Origin: Nematostella vectensis
Taxonomy: Eukaryota; Cnidaria; Anthozoa; Actiniaria; Edwardsiidae
NCBI RefSeq assembly: GCF_932526225.1
Contig: NC_064047.1
Span: 3,595,501 to 3,659,500 of the forward strand
Length of the DNA: 64,000 bases
Direction of reading: 5' to 3'
Shown here: one piece after another, positions 55,201 through 63,070 of the stretch
Layout of the letters: every line of letters begins with the position of its first letter
Numbering within the stretch: position 1 is the stretch's first letter
Notes under the pieces: generated by a model
Seen by the model: only the letters and a program-made list of their open reading frames with translations
Told to the model about the DNA's origin: nothing
Databases searched by the model: none
Made by a program: the position numbers and the translations under genes

Positions 55201-58200
55201 ACTGAGCGCATGCGCCAGGTGAGTGATCGTTGACTTCACCGTTTGAGTTCTCAGTAGTTTTGACTAGATCTTCTTTTTCCGTGTTCTAGAATGCTATCTA
55301 CGAATTGATTAATTCAGAACAAGCGTACATGGACCAGTTAAGCCTTACTCTTGAGGTGAGTGGAGAATGGCGGGGTTTGTTGAAATATGTATGGCGTATC
55401 ACACATACTACGGAGTTTGTTTTTAGAACCCCGAGTTTTGTATGTATATAGGCATGAGAGCAATATATATTGATGGTGTTCCACGGAGTTTCTTCCTGGG
55501 ACCCCGAGTTTTGTATATATTTAGGTATGAGAGCAATATATATTGGGGGTATACCGCGGAGTTTCTTTCTAGGACCTCCAGTTTTGTATATATGTAAGCA
55601 TGTGTGCAATATATATTGATGGTATACCACGGAGTTTCTTTCTGGGACCCCCAGTTAAGTATATATTTAGGTATGAGAGCAATATATATTGGACCAGTGT
55701 TTAAACAAGTAACAAGTTTAAAGAAGACAAATCACGCCGCCATTTTATGCTCCCGCTAAATGTCGAGTCACACAAAGAATCCATTTCTATCGGCTAATTC
55801 AAGCGAGTAGCTGAGTTCAGACTTCAATCGTGGATGGTTATTTTGAAATTTACCTGCAAATAAACCGTTGTATTTTCAATTGTAAACAATAACAAGGGAA
55901 GGTTGATCGACATTCTTTAATGATCGTGCGTTGATTTTCAGGTGTTTTACAACCCTCTAGCGGAGTCTGGGCTTTTGACGGCAAACGAAATGAACACTAT
56001 CTTTGTCAACTGGAAAGAAATTATCCATTGTAACATGAAACTGTTAAAGTAAGTAAAACTACCAGATAGAGCGCTGCATCAGACTCGATAACAGTGAGCT
56101 TAAGCTGGACATGTTTCTACGTGGTGCGATTTCTGCACAAGTTTTTGCGGAAATCAAGCGCCAGAATAAATAAGAAACCAGACATATTAAATGAAACTTT
56201 AAGAGAACGCGAAATTAAAAGAGCGCGAATATAAAAGTATGCGCGAGTACAAGTGCGTGAAACAAAAGCTCGCGAAAATAGGACCGCGTGGAAATAAATG
56301 CGCGTGAAAATTAAAGCATGCGAGTAAAAGTAACGCTAGCTTGCAAGCGTTTACCCGGTGTCTTTCGAGGAGTCTTGAACGCCATTTTTTTTTTCTGGCC
56401 GCGCGCGAGCTGGGGAGGAGAAGAGGGGATAGCGGCTGTAACTTGGCGCGTAGCGAGTATACGCTTACAAACAGTCTACGCGCAAAAAAGCACCGCGTGG
56501 AAGTAAACGCGCGAGGAAATGAAGTATTGTAAAGCCGATTTTATCTTCCATTTTAATGGGAACATTGTGTCATTGTCCTTCAGGGCGTTCCTTGTCCGTA
56601 AGAAGATGCAGAATAATGGGATGATCGTGATGATCGCAGACCTTATGTGCGAACAGGTGAGTCAATCATTTCAAGCAAGTGGCCAGCTTACAAACTCACT
56701 CTACCCATCATGCATTGCTTCCATAGCATATACATATTTATGATTGCAAAAGTCAACGCTTTAAAAGGGGGCAACTTGCACGGTTAAAGATTAATTTTCA
56801 TTTGGAAGGCTTGAAAATCCTCGAAAAACACGCGAAATCAAAATACCCGTGAAGGTTTATTAAACGATGTTTGATATCTTAGATGAGTATAATAACGTGG
56901 TCTAAGCATCATATATCAAGCGGAGGGAAATGGATTGAAAATAATACTTTTCCGTTTTGGCACAGGTCTCAAGGTTACTAAAACCGACTAGATCATCTGC
57001 ATAGCATCGATTCCATTGAAAATGTGTTCCTTTCTATTTATTGCACCTGGTGGTTATGTTACTACTAAAAAAATAGCATGATCTAATATTACTTTTTCCT
57101 TTGAGAAATGGTTTGCAAATATAGATTGGAATAGCCTTCTTGGCTCATGTTTCCTATTTGACATTTTGTAGCTCCCCCACTTGACTCCATACGTCCGGTT
57201 CTGCAGTCGCCAGCTGAAGGCGTGTCAACTGATTCAACAAAAAATCGAGACTTCATCGGAATTCAAACAATTAGAAAAGGTACCTGTACTGTTATGTCAT
57301 GGTCACCTTTCTCTCAATCGGCATATGCATTTATTGTCATGATCATCGTGTTATCTCATTAGCCACCTTATCATCGTCACCTCTAGTGGTGCCACCTTCA
57401 TAATTGGGATCCCTCCACCTATCTGGAACACGTAGGATGGTGTCATCACCACCAGCATCATCACCATCATTACCAACACCATCATCACCATCACCACCAA
57501 CATCACCATCACCATCACCATAACCAACATCATCACCATCACCACCACCATCACCACCACCATAACCAACATCATCACCATCACCACCACCATCACCATC
57601 ACCATAACCAACATCATCACCATCACCACCACCATCACCATCACCATCATCACCACCATCACCATCATTATCATCACCATCATCACCATCATCACCACCA
57701 TCACCATCACCATAACCAACATCATCACCATCACCACCACCATCACCATCACCATCACCATCACCATCACCATCACCATCACCATCACCATCACCATCAC
57801 CATCACCATCACCATCACCATCACCATCACCATCACCATCACCATCACCATCACCATCACCACCACCACCACCACCATCACCATCACCATCATCACCACC
57901 ATCACCATCATCATCATCACCACCATCATCACCACCATCACCATCACCATCACCATAACCAACATCATCACCATAACCAACATTATCACCATCACCACCA
58001 CCATCACCATCACCATCACCACCACCATCACCATCATCATCATCATCATCGCCATCATCACCACCTTTATCATCACCATCGCCATCATGATCATGATCAT
58101 CATCATCATCACCATCATAATATCAGCATCACCATTAGACAGGTACCCAGTAATTGCTGAGAGGGGGAGGGGATGCGCAGGCATGAATATTATTTGGAAA

Positions 58201-61200
58201 AATGACAGTATGTGATGATCTTTCAATAAAAAATGGCCAAGTTCTCCTGGCGGCCAGGGGGTGGGGTGGATTGTGAGGAGGAAGGTTCGTGTGCACCCCC
58301 CTGTGTACATGCCTGTCACGCTATTATTATCATCATCACTACATAATCATGAACAACAATAGTCATCGTCACCACTACATAATTATGAACAACAATAGTC
58401 ATCGTCACCATCGTCATCAAAATACCTCCCTCCTTTTCACAATGGTCGCCCAATATAGTAATTGAACATCTCTATTTATTTTCTATCAGAAATGTTGTTC
58501 AGATCGTCGCGCAAGTGGTCTTCCACTTAGTAGTTACCTACTCAAGCCTCTTCAGAGAATCTGTAAATACCCTCTACTTATTAAAGAGGTATGTTTTGGA
58601 TTTCAGGGCATCTGTAAATACCCTCTACTTATTAAAGAGGAATGTTTGGATGTCAGGGAATCTGTAAATACCCTCTACTTATTAAAGAGGAATGTTGGGA
58701 CTTCAGGGAATCTGTAAATACCCTCTACTTATTAAAGAGGAATGTTGGGACTTCAGGGAATCTGTAAATACCCTCTACTTATTAAAGAGGAATGTTTGGA
58801 TGTCAGGGCATCTGTAAATACCCTCTACTTTTTAAAGAGGAATGTTTGGATGTCAGGGAATCTGTAAATACCCTCTACTTATTAAAGAGGACTGTTGGGA
58901 CTTCAGGGCATCTGTAAATACCCTCTACTTATTAAAGAGGACTGTTGGGACTTCAGGGCATCTGTAAATACCCTCTACTTATTAAAGAGGACTGTTGGGA
59001 CTTCAGGGCATCTGTAAATACCCTCTACTTTTTAAAGAGGAATGTTTGGATGTCAGGGAATCTGTAAATACCCTCTACTTATTAAAGAGGACTGTTGGGA
59101 CTTCAGGGCATCTGTAAATACCCTCTACTTATTAAAGAGGACTGTTGGGACTTCAGGGCATCTGTAAATACCCTCTACTTATTAAAAAGGAATGTTGGGA
59201 CTTCAGGGCATCTGTAAATACCCTCTACTTATTAAAGAGGAATGTTTGGATGTCAGGGAATCTGTAAATACCCTCTACTTATTAAAGAGGAATGTTGGGA
59301 CTTCAGGGCATCTGTAAATACCCTCTACTTTTTAAAGAGGACTGTTGGGACTTCAGGGAATCTGTAAATACCCTCTACTTATTAAAGAGGAATGTTTGGA
59401 TGTCAGGGAATCTGTAAATACCCTCTACTTTTTAAAGAGGAATGTTGGGATGTCAGGGAATCTGTAAATACCCTCTACTTATTAAAGAGGAATGTTTGGA
59501 TGTCAAGGAATTTGTAAATACCCTCTACTTATCAGAGGTATGCATGAATGTGGCTCATGTTAGTCTCAGTATATCTTTTGGTGTGGCACGTTTTCCATTC
59601 GCCTTTCAAAAAAAATATATTTATGTATATTTGTGTGTAACAGTGTAATGATTTTAATAGTCTTTAATACTATGGCTATTTGAAGTCTAGACCAAATCGA
59701 TTTCCATGCATAGATTCTACATTAATGGAGTCATGAACATAACTTAATTATTATTTTTTATTTATTTACCAGTGTTATTACTTTATTCTAGATTCTGAAG
59801 CATACCCCAGATATCCACCCAGACCGAATGAACCTCGAAATCGCCCTCGAAAAGGCCGAAGAGCTTTGTAACCAGGTCAACGAAGGCGTTCGGTCCCAGG
59901 AGAACTCTGACAGGCTGGAATGGCTACAGAACCACGTCAAACGAGAGGGACTGGGCGAGGTGAGTGTTGCGCATGTCACAATATGGAGAGGGCGCATGAT
60001 GAAAGGCCACGTTCGCTTTTTTGTGATTGGGCTCTGCGCGGTGCCAGCTTTTACGACCTTATCATTAAGCTTTATTGATGAGAGAGATACTATCCTTAAT
60101 GAAGGCGAATCACATTTTACGCTCCCTTACAATACCGAGTGACTAAAAAACATCAGTTTATGTTCGTGTGACTTTAACGTAAGCTGTTATGTCTCCTCCG
60201 CTTACTTTTTCGTCTCTGCCTCCTTCGTTTGTGAAAAGCTGGCCTTAGACAGTTTCATCATTCAATGAAGACGACAGGGTAGGCGTGACCGAGAATAATA
60301 CTGTGCATATATTTGCCTTTGGAACGTCACATAAAAAAAGCCTTTTTGTTAGGCCTAAGCAAGTCAACCTTGCAAACGTCAACCTGGAATTTTTCACCTT
60401 AGAGTTTTCACGTTGTAACTTTATGGAAGATGGCTGAAATAAAGCAGAATGCATTCCTCTAGGCTTTTGGATTCTCTATTGTTTTCTGCGTTTGTCGTCG
60501 TATCTGCCGGTCATATTATTAGACGACGTCATCATTGGTCATACTCTGCGCGTGTTGCTGAGGTGGATTTACAGGCGATTGTTGTGAAAATGGGAAAAAT
60601 AAATTTAAAGCTTCTCAGGAGTTCTACACATAAGCGACAAATTACGTTCCCCTAATCTTTGGTGCAATGTGTTATTGACATATTTTTTTTCTGTTTCTAG
60701 CAACTGATATTCAACTCGGCCACTAATTGCCTCGGGCCACGAAAGCTCTTGCACTCGGGAACATTGTTTAAGGTAACTGCTAATGTTTTGTCCGCCGGCT
60801 TAGTTCCCCGGTGGCGGGGGGGGGGGGGACTTGCCAAAACACGGGGAAATTGTTTAATAAAAAGTTAATTCCGGGATCGCATAATTGGTCTCGAGAAAAG
60901 ATTTGATTTTTCAAATGATTTTTTTACTGGCATAGTAAGAGACTTAATACTGCTTCAGTAGTCCAAAGCGAGCTCAATCGGAATTAATGTTTTTCGCATA
61001 GGTTAAGAGCGGCAAGGAGCTGAAAGCGTTTCTCTTCAATGACTTTTTACTGCTGACCAGGCCTCAAAGTACGATCACGGGCACCCTTTCCAAGAAAATA
61101 GGATTTGAAAGTAACGATGCGTCCATCCAGTACACTATATATAGAAAGGTGAGGCAATTGTACATTATATATAGAAAGGTGAGGCAATTGTACACTATAT

Positions 61201-62690
61201 ATAGAAAGGTAAGGCAATTGCACACTATATATAGAAAGGTGAGGCAATTGTACACAATATATAGAATGGTGAGACAATTGTACACTATATATAGAAAGGT
61301 GAGGCAATTGTACACTATATATAGAAAGGTGAGGCAATTGCACACTATATATAGAAGGGTAATAGTGTTGGTGATAACGATATGACGATGGTGATAAGGG
61401 TAATAGTGTCGGTGATAACGATATGACGATGGTGATAAGGGTAATAGTGTTGGTGATAACGATATGACGATGGTGATAAGGGTAATAGTGTTGGTGATAA
61501 CGATATGACGATGGTGATAAGGGTAATAGTGTTAGTGATAACGATATGACGATGGTGATAAGGGTAATAGTGTTGGTGATAGTGATATGACGATGGTGAT
61601 AAGGGTAATAGTGTTGGTGATAGCGATATGACTATATGGTGATAAGGGTAATAGTGTTGGTGATAACGATATGACGATGGTGATAAGGGTAGTAGTGTTG
61701 GTGATAACGATATGACGATGGTGATAAGGGTAAAAGTGTTGGTGATAACGGTATGACGATGGTGATAAGGGTAATAGTGTTGGTGATAACGATATGACGA
61801 TGGTGATAAGGGTAAAAGTGTTGGTGATAGCGATATGACTATATGGTGATAAGGGTAAAAGTGTTGGTGATAACGATATGACTATATGGTGATAAGGGTA
61901 AAAGTGTTTTTGATAGCGATATGACGATGGTGATAAGGGTAATAGTGTTGGTGATAGCGATATGACTATATGGTGATAAGGGTAAAAGTGTTGGTGATAA
62001 CGATATGACGATGGTGATAAGGGTAATAGTGTTGGTGATAACGATATGACGATGGTGATAAGGGTAATAGTGTTGGTGATAACGATATGACGATGGTGAT
62101 AAGGGTAAAAGTGTTGGTGATAACGGTATGACGATGGTGATAAGGGTAATAGTGTTGGTGATAACGATATGACTATATGGTGATAAGGGTAAAAGTGTTG
62201 GTGATAGCGATATGACGATGGTGATAAGGGTAATAGTGTTGATGATGAAAGAAAAAGAATAGAAAAAGAAAAATGAATCGTAGAAATGTGGTTGCGTGCC
62301 GTTGAAATGCACTTTCTTTGTAGATTATTTCAGTCAAATTTTCTCATTAAAATCAAGCAATAAACCAAAATATTACAGCGTTGTTATTATCACTATAACT
62401 TTTAGATTCCAATTTAATTAAGCTCCCGTAAGCGATCAACACCTATTGTTTAAGTTTTTGGCGCCCAGTGTTCGCTTATGAGAGCAAGCTCTCGTAAAAG
62501 ACCAGCCCCGTTAACGAACACAATTCTCAGTTCCCAAGGTGGTCGCTTACGAGAGCTTCAACTGTATTACGTTTTTTGTGTGAATGTATGTAAACCGAAT
62601 ACTGGGAATCCATTGATTTTAAGAATTTATTTTCTTTTCAGCCTATTTTTCTTAACGAAGTTGTCGTCAAAAGGCCTGCGGATATGAACA
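34284..62690 (+). CDS. ITSN1: Intersectin (long form with DH-PH), 3' end outside the window
   Basis: 31 coding exons, 4,840 nt (about 1,613 codons), phases closing at each junction; the rest of PH and the C2 domain must lie beyond 64000. Exons: 34284-34308, 34438-34527, 35590-35653, 36166-36902, 37275-37338, 38037-38299, 39023-39435, 40381-40521, 41149-41373, 41946-42138, 42626-42904, 43386-43507, 43987-44262, 45903-46126, 46839-46930, 47539-47702, 48248-48278, 48599-48720, 50009-50134, 51188-51227, 51484-51681, 55157-55218, 55290-55355, 55942-56048, 56584-56656, 57172-57279, 58490-58588, 59792-59959, 60701-60772, 61002-61148, 62642-62690. Intersectin is a scaffold of clathrin-mediated endocytosis; its DH-PH module activates Cdc42. 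Order seen: EH1, EH2, coiled coil, SH3A-E, DH, start of PH, as in vertebrate ITSN. Several exon borders lie in tandem repeats. Confidence 0.95.
34528..35589 (+). other. Intersectin intron 2
   Basis: About 1,060 bp of AT-rich sequence. The only structure seen is a small element with inverted repeats at 35311-35452. Nothing coding. Confidence 0.6.
35311..35452. mobile_element. Small hairpin element (MITE-like) in intersectin intron 2
   Basis: Inverted repeats of about 17-18 bp, TGGCTTCTGTCATTCAAA at the left and TTTGAATGACAGAAGCCA at the right, enclose about 105 bp. No clear target duplication and no coding capacity. Confidence 0.6.
37425..37915 (+). pseudogene. Decayed copies of intersectin exon 5 (EH2) in intron 5
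   Basis: Three degenerate copies of the exon 5 core ACAGTCTGGACTACCCCAAC follow the true exon: near 37452 (also preceded by a ttcag), 37799 (with CACTAATATG|GT, a still donor-like end) and 37883 (most decayed). Copy 2 lacks a proper donor; copy 3 has both an acceptor-like cacag and a GT but has base changes in the core and stops nearby. They look like fossils of partial exon duplications, not alternative exons. Confidence 0.7.
39541..39795. repeat. 82-bp tandem repeat (three copies) in intersectin intron 7
   Basis: Three near-identical copies starting ACTAGCTCTGATTGGTCAAG and including TCCATGTGTTATTACAGGAC. The phrase GGTCAAGGGTCCAT returns in inverse orientation at about 40123-40141, so the unit is probably a multiplied end of a larger inverted-repeat element (39541-40145). 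Confidence 0.9.
39858..40040. mobile_element. Long imperfect hairpin (MITE-like) in intersectin intron 7
   Basis: Arms: GTCTGTCCTGTAAT, then GATGCACAGAAGAC and AACAACAGTC on the left; their near complements (GACTGTTGTT, GTCTTCTGTGCATC, GGACAGACC) on the right. Overall about 180 bp, able to fold into one long stem. No coding capacity. Confidence 0.7.
40250..40352. repeat. Dispersed repeat copy with a C-run in intersectin intron 7
   Basis: Related to 12715-12835: shares TTCTTAATGTTTCTGTAT, a run of C and GCTAAAGCTCTGG. It ends about 30 bases before exon 8. Confidence 0.6.
42231..42335 (+). repeat. Intersectin-intron dispersed repeat, copy 1
   Basis: Contains GAAGTGATGATGTAATTTGC, then TTTGCC and AAATGAAGACAGCAAATCC. 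Other full or partial copies in the same orientation lie at about 44969-45030, 45181-45215, 45413-45521, 46300-46330, 46498-46607, 50618-50660 and 50896-51003. All are in introns of this one gene. Confidence 0.85.
45235..45521 (+). repeat. 287-bp direct repeat, left copy (before SH3B exon)
   Basis: Starts GTAGGGTGTGACTTGCATAG and ends ACTGATCCTTTG. The right copy at 46321-46607 has the same length and differs at about a dozen positions. The pair flanks exon 14. Confidence 0.88.
46321..46607 (+). repeat. 287-bp direct repeat, right copy (after SH3B exon)
   Basis: Partner of 45235-45521, same orientation, offset 1,086 bp. Each includes a copy of the dispersed GATGATGTAATTTGC repeat in its second half. 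Confidence 0.88.
47237..47538 (+). repeat. 100-bp tandem repeat of the SH3C exon acceptor
   Basis: Three decoy copies precede the true exon 16. Acceptor AGs lie at 47237-47238, 47337-47338, 47437-47438 and, for the real exon, 47537-47538: exactly 100 bp apart. Each unit includes the intron end and the first 30 or so exon bases (core AATGT, TCGCGCT, ACTTATAATG). In all three decoys the reading frame meets a stop (TAG in copy 2; TAA after about 12 codons in copies 1 and 3). Confidence 0.92.
47743..47890. mobile_element. Inverted-repeat element in intersectin intron 16
   Basis: CATGAGCCGTATT and its complement AATACGGCTCATG enclose about 65 bp. The left shoulder GGCTAAGTTC also begins a similar element at 50187-50316, so both may belong to one MITE family. 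Confidence 0.55.
49040..49890 (+). mobile_element. 5'-truncated non-LTR retrotransposon (CR1/jockey-like)
   Basis: An open frame to 49838 encodes the end of a reverse transcriptase. It begins just before the catalytic FVDDLTLLE box (motif C) and continues with [51 protein letters not shown] and [19 protein letters not shown], the usual order in LINE reverse transcriptases. The first half (motifs A and B, any endonuclease) is missing. The tail after the stop contains GAATAAATAAACAC, a simple repeat-like 3' end. It lies in sense in intersectin intron 18 and is not part of that protein. The frame has no internal stop, so it is probably a young insertion. Confidence 0.85.
50187..50316. mobile_element. 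Short inverted-repeat element (MITE-like) in intersectin intron 19
   Basis: AAGGCTAAGTTCGACCGT at the left and ACGACTGAACTTAAGCC at the right form imperfect inverted ends about 130 bp apart. No coding capacity. Confidence 0.55.
50896..51003 (+). repeat. Intersectin-intron dispersed repeat, last full copy
   Basis: Near-complete copy of the family seen at 42231 and in the 287-bp repeats: GAAGTGATGATGTAATTTGC through ACTGATCCTTTGC. Lies in intron 19, about 180 bp before exon 20. The minus-strand open frame across it is not a gene. Confidence 0.85.
52642..52930 (+). other. ITSN1: Candidate terminal exon for a short intersectin isoform
   Basis: An acceptor ttattctcttccag at 52628-52641 is followed by GATTGG. 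Exon 21 ends with a single T (51681), so splicing to this site makes TGA at once and the protein would end just after SH3E. An AATAAA at 52910 could end the transcript. In vertebrates intersectin has a short form without DH-PH-C2, so such an exon is expected somewhere, but no transcript evidence is available here. Confidence 0.4.
53354..53569 (+). CDS. Possible small single-span membrane protein (71 aa)
   Basis: A one-exon frame starting at an ATG. The first 35 residues are polar and charged ([20 protein letters not shown], then [14 protein letters not shown]). One hydrophobic stretch, [16 protein letters not shown], follows and could be a membrane helix. Composition is protein-like rather than repeat-like. 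An ATATAAAAGG box at about 53070 and a leader of about 260 bases precede it. I do not recognise the family. It lies in intersectin intron 21 in the same orientation, so it would be a nested gene, a first exon, or chance. Confidence 0.3.
   Translation: MRGRRKAPSAEETADENYIRTYSQNQKQRKAKEQFKLYSIAGFVFIGIFSVTVAKKAIHFNVVLFVIDLKL
53921..54032. mobile_element. Hairpin element (MITE-like) in intersectin intron 21
   Basis: Imperfect arms of about 42 bp: ACTAAAACAATTGTACTAGT, then CTTTTCTATGAGTC on the left; GACTCATAGAAAACTCG, then GTAGTCTAATTGTTTAATAT on the right. About 25 bases separate them. No coding capacity. Confidence 0.6.
55440..55690. repeat. 73-bp tandem repeat in intersectin intron 23
   Basis: About four copies of a 73-bp unit with GAGAGCAATATATATTG, then CCACGGAGTTTCTT and TTTTGTATATAT. 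It does not match the neighbouring exons. Confidence 0.85.
56195..56520. other. CGCG-rich periodic sequence in intersectin intron 24
   Basis: Short A-rich words alternate with GCGCGA, CGCGAAA or GCGTGA motifs (for example GAGCGCGAATATAAAAG, GTGCGTGAAACAAAAG, CTCGCGAAAATAGG) every 16-17 bases. This is unlike the surrounding AT-rich intron. A shorter stretch of the same character lies at about 54965-55010. No gene. Confidence 0.6.
57434..58130. repeat. Large CAT/CAC-type microsatellite in intersectin intron 26
   Basis: Nearly 700 bp of ATCACC/ACC/ATC hexamers and triplets, with a pure CATCAC core at about 57735-57865. The long minus-strand frame of Met/Val through it is an artefact of the triplet repeat. 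Confidence 0.97.
58589..59540 (+). repeat. 50-bp tandem array derived from the end of DH exon 27
   Basis: Nineteen copies follow the true exon. The shared core TCTGTAAATACCCTCTACTT begins at 58560 (in the exon) and again at 58611, 58661 and every 50 bp up to 59511. Each unit holds the last 32 or so exon bases and about 18 intron bases. The true donor is AAAGAG|GTATG; in the copies it reads AAAGAGGAATG or AAAGAGGACTG, so the GT is lost, except in the last copy (ATCAGAG|GTATGC). Two unit types alternate (TTTGGATGTCAGGGA and TTGGGACTTCAGGGC). Confidence 0.95.
61149..61358 (+). repeat. 30-bp in-frame array carrying the PH exon 30 donor
   Basis: Seven units follow the exon 30 end (61148). Each unit repeats the donor plus the exon tail: GTGAGGCAATTGTACACTAT, then ATATAGAAAG. 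GT dinucleotides lie at 61149, 61179, 61209, 61239, 61269, 61299, 61329 and 61359. All but unit 4 (AATG) and unit 7 (AAGG) end in AAAG before the next GT. Each unit equals ten codons with no stop ([10 protein letters not shown] and variants), and the frame stays open to 61385. Confidence 0.95.
61359..62240. repeat. 41-bp minisatellite in intersectin intron 30
   Basis: About 21 copies of a unit GGGTAATAGTGTTGGTGATA followed by ACGATATGACGATGGTGATAA. Some copies carry ACTATAT in place of ACG. It directly follows the 30-bp donor array. Confidence 0.95.
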
Positions 62691-63070
62691 GTAAGTTTCC
62701 AAAAGGGTTAAAATATATTTTTCTCTAAAATTGGCCAATTGACTGGTTATTTAGCTTTAAGATCTACTCACTAGGCAATTGTACAAGTGTATGGTTACTA
62801 TATGGTTCATCAACACTTCGGGATTTTTGCGTTGGTTAATGCGACTACTAAAGTACTTTTCTTGATATATTGTTGCAACTTGCATTGTATATTGAGTCTT
62901 ATATGGATGACTATCCACTATTAGTTTTGGTTGCCTTCTTGAAACTTTAATGCAGCATTTGCTCAAATATGATTGCTTTTGCACTCTCAAAACGGCTGAA
63001 ATGTATCAGACAAAGTGCAGAGTGAATGTTCATGCCGTTGTCATCAGCGCAGACCTTGCTATTCATTATC

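Larger units (their letters stand above)
55157..62690 (+). other. ITSN1: Intersectin DH and partial PH coding block (exons 22-31)
   Basis: The DH (Dbl homology) domain catalyses GDP/GTP exchange on Cdc42. Seen in order: [20 protein letters not shown] (CR1-like start), [45 protein letters not shown], then [19 protein letters not shown] (the highly conserved CR3 helix, exon 27), and [19 protein letters not shown] (exon 28). The PH part starts with [13 protein letters not shown] and [16 protein letters not shown] (exons 29-30) and continues in exon 31 as [12 protein letters not shown]. Residues about 1315-1613. Remaining PH strands and the C2 domain are outside the window. Confidence 0.92.

Noticed and set aside
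57351-58319. 322-codon minus-strand frame of Met/Val
   Set aside because: It is the translation of the CAT/CAC microsatellite; no protein-like segment and it lies in an intersectin intron.
58560-59530. CRISPR-like array (regular 50-bp spacing)
   Set aside because: Units have no variable spacers; the whole 50 bp is repeated, it derives from an exon end, and the genome is eukaryotic.
61839-62312. 157-codon minus-strand frame of Ile/Thr/Leu/Pro
   Set aside because: Produced by the 41-bp minisatellite in intersectin intron 30.
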